DNA of 64,000 nt from DATBAX01 sp963762965 (GTDB lineage Bacteria > Acidobacteriota > Terriglobia > Terriglobales > Acidobacteriaceae): assembly GCA_963762965.1 (NCBI GenBank), contig CAVXME010000001.1, positions 930,001 through 994,000 of the forward strand. The letters are read 5' to 3'. The translations under genes and the position numbers were made by a program. The notes under the pieces are model-generated. The model ran no database searches. It was not told where the DNA came from and saw only the letters and a list, made by a program, of their open reading frames with translations. Below, piece after piece: positions 40,982 through 49,886 of this stretch. How positions within the stretch are numbered: the stretch's first letter is position 1; each line of letters opens with the position of its first letter.

Positions 40982-42808
40982 TTAGCGCGATTTCTTCCTT
41001 CTCACCGGCTTGGCCGCTTGTTGTTTCGTGCTCGGCGCCAGTTCCTCAGCAGTCACAAAAATCGGCTCGATGTCTGTAGGGATGTCCTGCAAACTATCCA
41101 GGGCTCGTTTCAATGGGGGTCTTACCACCCCCAGTTCATCCAGCATTTTCTTGGCCTCGGCGTAATCACCTTCCGCTTCCAGGGTCAAGAGATCGTGGTC
41201 CAATTCGGCCACGGCGGGTTTGATCTTGTCCATGTCGACGGAGAACGTCCCGTCCGCGTGCGCAACGTAGGCGCCTTTGTCGGTGAAGAAATTGAATTGC
41301 ATGGCCATCCCTTTGCCATGGGCTTCGTTCAACCCGAAGCGGAGGACCCGGAACGATGAAGCTAAATATGTGGTGTAGAGCTGGCGCTGCGCGGCGGCAT
41401 CGGAAGGCAATGTAGCGCCCAATCCCATATCTTGGGCATGGTCCATCATGTATTGCAGCGCGAACAAACCGGTTACGTCTGCCTTGGCTTCTTCGATTGC
41501 GCTGTAGATTTCTTTTAGTTCCGCGCGGACCGTAGTTTCCCTGCCCTGAATGCTGATTTGATGCGGGCCCAGCCCATGCATGAGTTCGTGAGCCAGAATG
41601 TGGGTGAAAAATAATTCGAAGTTTACGTCCACCATGGCCGATTTCGATAGTGTCCGCCGGGCAATCGGCAGCAGCACGCTACGAAACTTCGCTTCTTGCA
41701 CATTCTTCAACATCACCCGCTTGCTGCCTTTTTGCTGCACCACGCGTTCGTCATTGGGAAGATTGTAGGCGGCAGACTGCACCCCGTGCGCACCGTCTCC
41801 CGTGGCCAGGATCTGGTCCACCACTCTTATCGCCGCAGACGCGCCCAGCTTGGGATTGCGGTACTGCGGGTCGAGTGGCAGGTTGTCCTCGATTTGCTGA
41901 AGTCGACTTGTAAATGCCGACAGCTTTGCCGTTTCTTCTTCATCTCGAACATTTACGTAGGATTCAAATGCCGCCTTGTAGCCGAAGATTTCGTCGTTAT
42001 AGGTTTCGTAGGGGCCGATGGTGATGTCCAGCGGCGCATCAAGGTCCATCCAGCTCAGATCGCTTTCGTAATAATCATTGGAAAGGAACGCATCCGCCCG
42101 CAAGTTGAGAAACTTTTTCAGCGAAGCATTGTCCGTCAGCCCAGATGCTTCCCGCAGCAGGTTCGCAGAATGGGTCAGCTCTTCTTTGTATTCTTCGCTA
42201 TAGGGAACGGAGATGAGCTGCTTATTCATGTTCGAAGCAGCGCTTTTTGTAGAGGATTTTTTTGTGGCTGATTTTTGCGGCTCAGGTTGATCTTTCCATC
42301 GGATTACCGAGAAAAATCCCTTGGCCTCTTTCTGCTGATCGTCGGGTAACGTCGCAACCCATGTCTCGAAATCCTCTTTGCTCATGTTCTCCGGATAAAA
42401 ATTCGCGCCTGGTAACTTCCGTGGCGGTACACCGGGCAGAAAAGCCTTGTACTCGTCGATCTCAGACCAGGGCCCTTTATTGAGCCAGAAATAGTGCAGT
42501 CGCGCCTGGCCTAGCGGTGTAGCATCTTTTTGCAGGCGGGAATACAGTGCCATATTTCCGCTCCACATCTGCCGCAGGAACACATCATTCAGGATGCGTG
42601 CCGCTTCAATCAGTTTCACCAGCGCCTGTTGGTCTCCTGCGGACAGCGTAGAAGTGTCCACTCGCAGCGGCGTGGGCGCGAAGCGCCTGGTCATCTTTTC
42701 CAGTTGGGGCTGGCCAGGAGTCATCCCGCTGCTTTTCTGTGCGTTGGCTGTAATCGTCGCCCCTCCAATCACCAGCATAAACAGCACATAACCAATGCCA
42801 TGCCTCAT
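40982..42808 (-). CDS. Exported M49-like (dipeptidyl-peptidase III family) metallopeptidase
   Basis: The 608-residue protein has a signal peptide (GYVLFMLVIGGATITANAQ) and, near residue 405, HELMHGLGPHQI. It is followed about 35 residues later by EIYSAIEEAKADVTGL, a HExxH zinc motif with a downstream Glu. The Gly-Pro-His context and the EEAKAD helix resemble bacterial dipeptidyl-peptidase III-type proteins, in which the motif in classical members is HEXXGH. A Lys/Ser-rich linker sits around residue 180 and the C-terminus is Lys/Arg-rich. Enzyme activity is inferred. It diverges from the isomerase gene that starts 165 bases away. Confidence 0.75.
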   Translation of the reverse strand: MRHGIGYVLFMLVIGGATITANAQKSSGMTPGQPQLEKMTRRFAPTPLRVDTSTLSAGDQQALVKLIEAARILNDVFLRQMWSGNMALYSRLQKDATPLGQARLHYFWLNKGPWSEIDEYKAFLPGVPPRKLPGANFYPENMSKEDFETWVATLPDDQQKEAKGFFSVIRWKDQPEPQKSATKKSSTKSAASNMNKQLISVPYSEEYKEELTHSANLLREASGLTDNASLKKFLNLRADAFLSNDYYESDLSWMDLDAPLDITIGPYETYNDEIFGYKAAFESYVNVRDEEETAKLSAFTSRLQQIEDNLPLDPQYRNPKLGASAAIRVVDQILATGDGAHGVQSAAYNLPNDERVVQQKGSKRVMLKNVQEAKFRSVLLPIARRTLSKSAMVDVNFELFFTHILAHELMHGLGPHQISIQGRETTVRAELKEIYSAIEEAKADVTGLFALQYMMDHAQDMGLGATLPSDAAAQRQLYTTYLASSFRVLRFGLNEAHGKGMAMQFNFFTDKGAYVAHADGTFSVDMDKIKPAVAELDHDLLTLEAEGDYAEAKKMLDELGVVRPPLKRALDSLQDIPTDIEPIFVTAEELAPSTKQQAAKPVRRKKSR

Positions 42809-42973
42809 TCTCTCCCCTTTCCCCTCCCCAGATTGTGACGCGCCCGCAAACCAAAGCCGCCCATGATAACAGGAGATGTGCTGGTCATGGGTCGAGTTTC
42901 AGAGGTACAATTTAACGCGGCCGCCTTTAGGTCCTGCAAATCGCAGGCTGCCCTACGGCGACACGGAACTCCT

Positions 42974-44068
42974 ATGCGAAAAATACTTTCCTGCTGCTTG
43001 CTCCTTGCTCTTGCCATTCCGGTAAGTCTCAGTGCCGACACGATTGTGGAAGAAATTGTCGCCCGTGTAAACAACCAGATCGTTACCCGCACGGAATATC
43101 AGCGAAGCAAGGAAGAACTGAAGCAGGAAGCGCAACAGCAGGACCCCGCCAACGCCGACAAAATTATCGCTGAACGCGAAAAAGACGTTCTCCGCGACCT
43201 CATCGATCAACAGTTACTGCTGGAAAAAGGCAAGGATCTGGGAATTACCGCCGATACCGAAGTCATCAAGTGGCTCGATGACATGCGCAAGCAGATGAAG
43301 CTGGACAGCATGGAAGACCTGGAAAAAGCCGCCACTTCACAGGGCATTTCGTTTGAAGACTTCAAGCTGAACAAGCGCAATGAAATCATTACCCAGCAGG
43401 TCATCGGCAAGGAAGTCGGCTCCCGGCTTTCCATAAGCAAAGAAGAAGAACAACAGTTTTATGATGAGCACAAGAAGGACTTGGAGCGGCCCGAACAAGT
43501 CAAGCTCAGCGAGATCCTGATTTCCACCGAAAAAAAGGGCGCTGCCGCGGATGCCCCGGAAGATCCCGAACTGGTGGCTGCGGCACAGATCAAAGCCAAC
43601 GATCTGCTGGCCCAACTCCGCAAAGGCGGCAGTTTCGAAGACATCGCCAAGAAGAACTCGGACGGACCCACCGCAGCCCAGGGCGGCGACCTCAGCTATT
43701 TCAAGCGCGGCGACATGTCCCCACAGCTGGAAACGCTGACCTTTGCCATGAAGAAGGACGAGTTGACTGACGTCGTGCGCACCAAGCAGGGTTTCGTCAT
43801 CTTGAAGGTCACCGATCACCAGACCGCGGGCGTTCCTCCCCTGAGTGAGATCGGCCCCAAAATACAAGATGCGGTTTACATGCAGAAACTACAGCCCGCA
43901 CTTCGCGACTATCTTAAGAAACTGCGCGAGGAAGCAGACATCTACGTCAAGCCGGGCTACGTGGACTCCGGACACAGTGTCAACCAAACCGAGCCCATCG
44001 AAACCACAACCAAAGACGCAACTGCGAAAGAGCTCAAGAAAAAGAAAAAGAAATTGGGCATACTCTAA
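42974..44068 (+). CDS. SurA/PpiC-type periplasmic peptidyl-prolyl isomerase
   Basis: The 364-residue product has a signal peptide (RKILSCCLLLALAIPVSLSA). A SurA-like N-terminal chaperone region follows (IVEEIVARVNNQIVTRTEY, RDLIDQQLLLEKGKDLGI). One parvulin domain comes next (EQVKLSEILISTEKKG, LRKGGSFEDIAKKNSDGP, GGDLSYFKRGDMSPQLE, VVRTKQGFVILKVTDH), and the tail is Lys-rich (ELKKKKKKLGIL). It probably aids outer-membrane protein folding. The ATG at 42974 begins the signal peptide; the frame is open back to 42863. An inverted repeat follows the stop. Confidence 0.88.
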   Translation: MRKILSCCLLLALAIPVSLSADTIVEEIVARVNNQIVTRTEYQRSKEELKQEAQQQDPANADKIIAEREKDVLRDLIDQQLLLEKGKDLGITADTEVIKWLDDMRKQMKLDSMEDLEKAATSQGISFEDFKLNKRNEIITQQVIGKEVGSRLSISKEEEQQFYDEHKKDLERPEQVKLSEILISTEKKGAAADAPEDPELVAAAQIKANDLLAQLRKGGSFEDIAKKNSDGPTAAQGGDLSYFKRGDMSPQLETLTFAMKKDELTDVVRTKQGFVILKVTDHQTAGVPPLSEIGPKIQDAVYMQKLQPALRDYLKKLREEADIYVKPGYVDSGHSVNQTEPIETTTKDATAKELKKKKKKLGIL

Positions 44069-44072
44069 ATCC

Positions 44073-44141
44073 CTAGCTCCTAGCTGCTAGCTCCTAGCTA
44101 AATCAAAAGTGTTTTAGCTAGAAGCTAGTCGCTAGAAGCTA
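44073..44141. repeat. Imperfect inverted repeat built of CTAGCTCCTAG-like units
   Basis: The left arm at 44073-44100 is three CTAGCTNCTAG-type units in tandem. The right arm at 44114-44141 is the near reverse complement (TAGCTAGAAGCTAGTCGCTA...), with a 13-base loop. It begins five bases after the isomerase stop and would fold into a long stem in RNA. It may act as a terminator or belong to a dispersed palindromic family. Confidence 0.7.
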
Positions 44142-44191
44142 AGCCAAATAGTGGTGCGGCTTCCTTTCTCGTTGCCCCCTATTTCCAAGCC

Positions 44192-45247
44192 ATGAAAGAA
44201 TTCTTCTTATCCGAGTGCGCCCAGTACGAAAACAAAATTATTACCTCAAGTTTTGTCGTCGTCACCAAACAAGTCAAACCTAAAAAAACCGGGGAGCCTT
44301 ATCTGGCGCTCACTCTCGGCGATCGCTGTGGACAAATCGAAGCCAAGATGTGGGACAACGTGGAGGAAGCTCTCGACGCCTTCGAGCAGGACGATTTCCT
44401 CAAGATCAAAGGTCTTCTCAACAAGTATAAGAATCGTTTCCAGATCACCATTCACAAAGTCCGTAAACTGGGCGACTCTGAGATAGATTTTTCCGACTAT
44501 CTTGCCAAAACCACCAAGAATGTTGATGAACTCTGGCAAACTCTGGCCGGTTTCGTCGCCACATTTCAGGACCCTCATCTCAAAGCTTTGGTGGAAGCTT
44601 TTATGAACGATCCGGAGATTGCCCCAGCCTATCGCAACGCTCCCGCCGCCAAGACCCTGCATCATGCCTATATCGGAGGCTTACTCGACCACGTGGTGTC
44701 GCTGTGCCGCTCCTGCGACCTGGTCTCCCGCAACTATCCCCAGATTAATCGCGATCTGTTATTGACCGGAGCTTTCCTTCACGATATTGGCAAGATTCAC
44801 GAGCTGACCTACAACCGCTCTTTTTCCTACACCACGCGCGGCCAGTTGCTGGGACACATGATCATCGAGCTGGAAATGCTGCAAGTAAAACTTGCCGGTC
44901 TGCCCAATTTCCCTCCCGACCTCAAAGTTCTGATCGAGCACCTCATCATCAGCCATCACGGACAATACGAATTTGGCTCGCCCAAACTTCCCATGTTCCC
45001 GGAAGCGCTGATGTTGCATTATCTCGACGATCTCGACTCCAAGATGGAAAGCATGCGCGCCCAATTCGAACGCGAAGTTGGCATGGAAAACGCCTGGACT
45101 GGCTACAATCCCTCTCTCGGACGCTCATTACTCAACTCGGCGAAATTTCTGGAGCCAAAAACCTCCGAGGACAAGAAGCCTTCTCCGCCTGCCGCCAATT
45201 CTGGCGAACCGGGCCCGGCTGACGACAAATCTAACTCCAAATTTTGA
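44192..45247 (+). CDS. yhaM: YhaM-type 3'-5' exoribonuclease (OB fold plus HD domain)
   Basis: The 351-residue protein has an N-terminal OB-fold nucleic-acid-binding domain (about residues 15-95: KKTGEPYLALTLGDRCGQIE). An HD domain follows with HHAYIGGLLDHVVSLCRSCD, LTGAFLHDIGKIHELTY and LIEHLIISHHGQYEFGSPK. This is the architecture of YhaM/CBF1, which degrades RNA 3' to 5'. Pro/Ser-rich residues end the protein. Its stop overlaps the next gene's ATG by one base (TGATG). Confidence 0.88.
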   Translation: MKEFFLSECAQYENKIITSSFVVVTKQVKPKKTGEPYLALTLGDRCGQIEAKMWDNVEEALDAFEQDDFLKIKGLLNKYKNRFQITIHKVRKLGDSEIDFSDYLAKTTKNVDELWQTLAGFVATFQDPHLKALVEAFMNDPEIAPAYRNAPAAKTLHHAYIGGLLDHVVSLCRSCDLVSRNYPQINRDLLLTGAFLHDIGKIHELTYNRSFSYTTRGQLLGHMIIELEMLQVKLAGLPNFPPDLKVLIEHLIISHHGQYEFGSPKLPMFPEALMLHYLDDLDSKMESMRAQFEREVGMENAWTGYNPSLGRSLLNSAKFLEPKTSEDKKPSPPAANSGEPGPADDKSNSKF

Positions 45248-45951
45248 TGCTGGATTTCACTCGCTTCCGCGTCCTCACCTTTGATTGCTACGGCACGCTG
45301 ATCGACTGGGAATCTGGCATCTTCGCCGTCTTGCGTCCGATTCTCGCGGCTCACAATAAGACCTTATCTGATTCCGCCCTTTTGAAACTCTACGGCGAAC
45401 TGGAAGCCACGGCAGAACAAAGAGAATTCAGGCCCTATCGTGAGGTCTTACAGTCAGTTGTCCGCGGTTTCGGCAAGCGCCTTGAATTTACACCGACCGT
45501 CGCCGAACTTTCCTCCTTGCCTGATTCGCTGGCTAACTGGCAGCCTTTCCCGGATACCATTGCAGCCCTTCGCCAACTCAAAACTCGTTACCAGCTCGCA
45601 ATCGTCTCCAATATTGACGACGATCTTTTCGCCAAGACCGCGCCCAAGTTGGAAGTAAAATTCGACCACGTCATTACAGCCCAGCAAGCCCGCGCCTATA
45701 AGCCTTCTCTTCGTATTTTCAAGCTTGCGCAAGAACGAATCGGCGTCGCGCCGGAACAATGGCTTCACATCGGCCAGAGCATTTACCACGACGTGATTCC
45801 GTCGAAATCCCTTGGCGTTTCGACGGTTTGGGTGAACCGCCCTTCACCTCGATCTGGTATCGGCGCGGTAAAGGCCGCGCAGGGTACGCCAGATTTGGAA
45901 GTCCGGGATTTGCAGATGTTGGCGGATTTCGTCACAGGTGGGCAGCACTAG
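45247..45951 (+). CDS. HAD-superfamily hydrolase, haloacid-dehalogenase-like
   Basis: The 234-residue enzyme shows the HAD motifs: FDCYGTLIDWESG (motif I; the second acidic position is replaced by Tyr, as in haloacid dehalogenases), SNIDDD (II), the Lys in AQQARAYKPSLRIFKLA (III) and HIGQSIYHDVIPSKSLGV (IV). The DxYGT form is typical of L-2-haloacid dehalogenase-type proteins, but the substrate cannot be assigned. The ATG at 45247 overlaps the stop of the exonuclease gene; a TTG three bases earlier is in frame. Confidence 0.85.
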   Translation: MLDFTRFRVLTFDCYGTLIDWESGIFAVLRPILAAHNKTLSDSALLKLYGELEATAEQREFRPYREVLQSVVRGFGKRLEFTPTVAELSSLPDSLANWQPFPDTIAALRQLKTRYQLAIVSNIDDDLFAKTAPKLEVKFDHVITAQQARAYKPSLRIFKLAQERIGVAPEQWLHIGQSIYHDVIPSKSLGVSTVWVNRPSPRSGIGAVKAAQGTPDLEVRDLQMLADFVTGGQH

Positions 45952-45978
45952 TAAACACGAACGACGAACCGCAGCCGC

Positions 45979-47682
45979 TTACGCCAATTCCACTTCAATC
46001 TTCTTCGCGCTCGGATCCAACTTCATAATGCGAAAGCTGCGCACCTGTCCGGCTTGGATGGCTTCCGGTTTGCTCGATCCGCCGCTGGCCGAACCACCCT
46101 TCCAGCGCGTATTCAGCATGGAACTCAACGCGGACAAATCCAATTTCTCCTTGGCATTCGAAACTTTTTCTGTCGACTCCTTCGACGATTTTCCCGTAGC
46201 GATTCTGCACGTAGCCTGAATCCCATCGCCCAGTTCCACGCGGGCATTTTCGCCGGAAACATCGACTATGCGGCCCGTGACCACATCACCTACCTTGCGT
46301 TCCACGATGTACTCATCTAATCCCGTCGGAACTAGTTGTTTCATGCTGAGCCGCAGCTGTCGTTTCTCTTTGTCGATGGCCATCACCTGGGCTTTGACCG
46401 TTTGTCCAACCCGCAGCAGTTCTTGCGGATGATTGATGCGCTTCTCCGCGCTGATTTCGCTGACGTGGACCATTCCCTCGACGCCTTCCGCAAGCTGTAC
46501 GAAGGCGCCAAACTTGGTGATGCTGGTGATTGGTCCCTCGATCGCCGATCCCACCGCGAACTTCTCAGCCACTTCCGCCCAGGGATCTCCCAGCGTTTGT
46601 TTGAGGCCCAGCCCCAGACGCCTCTCCGCCGGATTCACCGAAAGAATCACAGCATCGACGGTCTCGCCCGGCTTCACCACATCGCTGGCGATCCTCACTT
46701 TTTTGCCCCAGGACATTTCTGAAACATGAATCAAGCCTTCAATCCCAGGCTCCAGCTCCACGAACGCTCCGAATTCCATCACGCGAGTCACCGTGCCGCG
46801 AACGCGCTCGCCCAGCTTGTATTTTCCAGCGACGGCGTCCCAGGGATGCGGCTGTAGCTGTTTGGCGCTTACCGCAATACGCCGCTTCTCCCCTTCAGTA
46901 GTGATTTTTAGAACCTTTACTTCAATTTCTTGCCCCACCGTGAGCACGTCCGACGGTTTGTTGATTCGGCTCCAGGCAATTTCTCCAACATGCAGCAAAG
47001 CATCCACTCCGCCCAGATCAACGAACGCGCCATAGTCGGCAAGACTACGAACGGTGCCATTCACCACATCGCCTTCTTTGATCTCCGCCGATCTTCGATC
47101 CTTCGTCGAACGTTCTTCCTCCTCGGCAATCACGCGGCGATCGACGACTACGTCTTCGTCCGCCTCGTCGAGCTTGATGATGCGGCAACGGATTTCCTGC
47201 CCCACCAGCTTCGCCATCTCGGCGGCATCGCGCACCCCGCTTCGAGACGCTGGCATGAACGCCCGCACTCCCACATCCACGCTGAATCCGCCTTTGATTA
47301 AGCCCGTCACCGTACCCGTGATCGTCGCTTTCTCGGCAAAGACTCGCGCCAGTGCTGCCCAATCTTTCGGCTGTTCGATCCGGGTGCGGGAGAGTTCGTA
47401 ATAACCATCCAGGTCACGGCCCTTCACGGAGACTCGCAGCTTGTCGCCAGGCTTGACGGTTTCAGTGCTCGCGAATGCCGTCAGCGGCAAAATGCCTTCG
47501 CTCTTGAATCCGATATCGACAAAAACTGAATCGATCGAAACGGTAACCACTGTACCTTCGAGTTGTTTGCCGCCGTCTTCCTTTTTTCGCGAATGGCCCT
47601 TCTCGTACTGAGCAAAGATTTCGTCGAAAGACTCTGTTTCGGCGTCTGGTATCTCTGGGCTGGGAATGCTTGGGTTGGACAT
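45979..47682 (-). CDS. Multi-S1-domain RNA-binding protein (ribosomal protein S1-like)
   Basis: The 567-residue protein contains at least four S1 domains. Typical lines are GTVVTVSIDSVFVDIGFKSE, GTVRSLADYGAFVDLGGVDA, GTVTRVMEFGAFVELEPGIE and ITSITKFGAFVQLAEGVEG, each followed by a LLHVGEIAW- or MVHVSEIS-like strand. A more diverged S1 unit is at each end. The C-terminus (residues about 490-567) is Lys/Ser/Gly-rich. This arrangement fits S1-like proteins that assist translation initiation; whether it is the main ribosomal S1 (rpsA) is not clear. Confidence 0.85.
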   Translation of the reverse strand: MSNPSIPSPEIPDAETESFDEIFAQYEKGHSRKKEDGGKQLEGTVVTVSIDSVFVDIGFKSEGILPLTAFASTETVKPGDKLRVSVKGRDLDGYYELSRTRIEQPKDWAALARVFAEKATITGTVTGLIKGGFSVDVGVRAFMPASRSGVRDAAEMAKLVGQEIRCRIIKLDEADEDVVVDRRVIAEEEERSTKDRRSAEIKEGDVVNGTVRSLADYGAFVDLGGVDALLHVGEIAWSRINKPSDVLTVGQEIEVKVLKITTEGEKRRIAVSAKQLQPHPWDAVAGKYKLGERVRGTVTRVMEFGAFVELEPGIEGLIHVSEMSWGKKVRIASDVVKPGETVDAVILSVNPAERRLGLGLKQTLGDPWAEVAEKFAVGSAIEGPITSITKFGAFVQLAEGVEGMVHVSEISAEKRINHPQELLRVGQTVKAQVMAIDKEKRQLRLSMKQLVPTGLDEYIVERKVGDVVTGRIVDVSGENARVELGDGIQATCRIATGKSSKESTEKVSNAKEKLDLSALSSMLNTRWKGGSASGGSSKPEAIQAGQVRSFRIMKLDPSAKKIEVELA

Positions 47683-47752
47683 TAAGAATGAGGGCCTTAT
47701 CGTGGGATAAATCGTGGATTAAGAATATCATCCCCATCGCGGCGGGGATGGG

Positions 47753-48454
47753 TCACTGCACATTTGCCGGCGGATGCAAGCGCGCCTCTATCTTCTCCAG
47801 CAACCCGGACGCCGCTTCACCCGCTTCGAGCACACAGAATTCGCTTCCCAGTTCCACCACCGGAACTTTGGCGCAAGCCGATTCGAAGGCTTGCTGCGTC
47901 GCCGGGCTACCCGTCAGGTCCGCTCCCACAACCACCAAACCGGGCGGCGTGACCCGCATCAGGATCAGAGAATCATGCAGATTATTGGTCGTATAGGCCT
48001 GGTAGCCGGCCCGGCGCAACAATTCCCGCAAGTAGGCGAGAACGTCGGTGCTGCGATCGATGCATAAAACACTGGGGCCGGTGGTCTTGAGCTTCTCCCA
48101 CGATGGGGTGAGCCGGTAAAACGCCTTTACCGCGTTCTCCTCAGAATCCTGGATGTCGAACAACTTGACCAGATGCGTCATCTGCAGAACTTTCTGGATG
48201 ACTTCCGGCACGTTGCATAGCTTCACGTCCCCATGCAACTGACGGGCGCTGGTCAGCGCGCGCACCATGGCGCCCAGCCCGCTGCTGTCAACAAATTCCA
48301 CTTCGCAGAGGTTCAGGACGATGGCTTTACGATCGCGCAACAGGTGTGCAATGTGGGCGTGGATCAATTCCGTTTCGGCGCCTGCGATCATACGCCCACG
48401 GCAGCGGACAATCGTCACTCGACCGACCTCGCGTGTATCCAGCGTGAGACGCAT
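47753..48454 (-). CDS. STAS-domain protein with a receiver-like C-terminal half
   Basis: Residues 1-105 form a STAS domain of the anti-sigma-factor-antagonist type. It has VGRVTIVRCRGRMIAGAETE and IVLNLCEVEFVDSSGLGAMV, with the Ser-Ser pair where antagonists are phosphorylated. Residues 125-233 resemble a receiver domain (VLCIDRSTDVLAYLRELLRR, then PGLVVVGADL) but lack the canonical double acidic start and the Lys. The ATG at 48454 has GAGGAGGG six bases upstream. A TATAAT box lies 23 bases before it. Its kinase and sigma factor are not in the window. Confidence 0.8.
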   Translation of the reverse strand: MRLTLDTREVGRVTIVRCRGRMIAGAETELIHAHIAHLLRDRKAIVLNLCEVEFVDSSGLGAMVRALTSARQLHGDVKLCNVPEVIQKVLQMTHLVKLFDIQDSEENAVKAFYRLTPSWEKLKTTGPSVLCIDRSTDVLAYLRELLRRAGYQAYTTNNLHDSLILMRVTPPGLVVVGADLTGSPATQQAFESACAKVPVVELGSEFCVLEAGEAASGLLEKIEARLHPPANVQ

Positions 48455-48476
48455 TTGGCCCTCCTCGAAACGGCAC

Positions 48477-48482
48477 ATTATA
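48477..48482 (-). promoter_or_regulatory. Likely housekeeping -10 box of the STAS gene
   Basis: On the minus strand the sequence reads TATAAT exactly, 22 bases upstream of the ATG at 48454. The -35 region at 16-18 bases spacing is weak, so this is a partial promoter match. Confidence 0.45.
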
Positions 48483-48588
48483 CCCAATCTCAGCCAGTAA
48501 CCTCGCCAAATCTGGCATGGGACCTCCGGCCACCTACGCGAAATTTACGAGTGGTTGTAAACTGTTGAATCCGTGGTCTGGAGACGAA

Positions 48589-49803
48589 ATGCCAACCATT
48601 ACCCGCACCAATCCTCTTTCTTATCTGACCGATCAGCTCGATGATCTCAAGGCCAAGGGCACTCATTTCAAGCTGCGCGTTCTCGATGACGAACAAGCCT
48701 CCGTCTGCACCTTCGACGGCAAAAGAGTCATTAATCTCGCTTCCAACAATTATCTCGGATTGACCACGCATCCCAAGCTGCGCGAGGCCGCTCTCGAAGC
48801 CACGCGAAAATACGGCGTCGGATCAGGAGCGGTGCGAACCATCGCCGGCACCATGAAGATCCACATGGAGCTGGAGGAAAAGATTGCCCGCTTCAAGAAC
48901 GTCGAAGCCTGCGTAGTCTTTCAATCGGGATTCGCCGCCAATGCCGGCACCGTCTCGGCGATTCTGGGCAAGGAAGATTTCATTATCTCGGATGCCCTGA
49001 ATCATGCTTCCATCATTGATGGTGCGCGTCTCTCCCGCGCCAAGATCCTCGTCTTTGAACACAAGAACATCGCCCAGGCCGAAGAAAAACTAGCCAGCGT
49101 GAAAGACCAGCCCGGCAAGAAACTGCTCATCACGGACGGCGTCTTCTCCATGGACGGTGACATCGGCCCCCTCCCGGGTTTGTGTGACATAGCTGAAAAA
49201 TACGGCGCCATTATGATGGTCGACGACGCCCACTCCTCCGGCGTCCTCGGCCGCAACGGCCGCGGCACCATCGATCACTTCAACCTGCACGGACGTGTGG
49301 ACATCCAGGTCGGAACTTTATCGAAAGCCATCGGCGCGCTCGGCGGATACGTCTGCGGCACCCGCGACCTCATCGACTTTCTCTATCACCGTGCCCGCCC
49401 ATTTCTGTTTTCGACTTCGCACCCGCCATCGGTTGCAGCGACCTGCATCGCCGCTTTCGATGTTCTGGAAAACGAGCCGGAGCGCATCGAAAAGCTCTGG
49501 GAGAACACCCGCTTCTGGAAAAAAGAATTGGGCCTGCTTGGTTTTGACATCGGCGGCAAAACCACCCCGCAGAGCGAAACCCCAATTACACCCATCATCA
49601 TCGGTGACGGAAAACTCGCCATGGATTTCTCCCGCGAACTCTTCAAAGAAGGTGTGCTTGGTACTGGCATCGCCTTTCCTACCGTGCCCGAAGGCAAAGC
49701 CCGCATCCGCACCATCATGACCGCGACGCATACCAAAGAGGAGTTACAGCAAGCGTTGGATGTGCTGAAGAGAACTGGAGAGAAGATGGGGATTTTGGTT
49801 TAG
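48589..49803 (+). CDS. kbl: Glycine C-acetyltransferase (2-amino-3-ketobutyrate CoA ligase) or related alpha-oxoamine synthase
   Basis: The 404-residue PLP enzyme has the alpha-oxoamine synthase pattern: INLASNNYLGLTTHPKLREA, YGVGSGAVRTIAGTMKIHME, ITDGVFSMDGDIGPLPGLCD, MVDDAHSSGVLGRNGRG, and the PLP-binding Lys in GTLSKAIGALGGYVCG. GTMKIHMELE is nearer to Kbl (GTQxxHxxLE) than to BioF. Kbl joins glycine and acetyl-CoA in threonine breakdown; no tdh or bio gene is nearby, so BioF remains possible. The ATG at 48589 has GGAGA five bases upstream and is preferred to the ATG at 48517. Confidence 0.85.
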   Translation: MPTITRTNPLSYLTDQLDDLKAKGTHFKLRVLDDEQASVCTFDGKRVINLASNNYLGLTTHPKLREAALEATRKYGVGSGAVRTIAGTMKIHMELEEKIARFKNVEACVVFQSGFAANAGTVSAILGKEDFIISDALNHASIIDGARLSRAKILVFEHKNIAQAEEKLASVKDQPGKKLLITDGVFSMDGDIGPLPGLCDIAEKYGAIMMVDDAHSSGVLGRNGRGTIDHFNLHGRVDIQVGTLSKAIGALGGYVCGTRDLIDFLYHRARPFLFSTSHPPSVAATCIAAFDVLENEPERIEKLWENTRFWKKELGLLGFDIGGKTTPQSETPITPIIIGDGKLAMDFSRELFKEGVLGTGIAFPTVPEGKARIRTIMTATHTKEELQQALDVLKRTGEKMGILV

Positions 49804-49886
49804 GCAGCATTCGAAAGCGTTGACTGAGAAAGTCAGGCATTGCATTTGATGCCGAACATCTATTCGCTGCCTGAGGGTGCGTAGGG

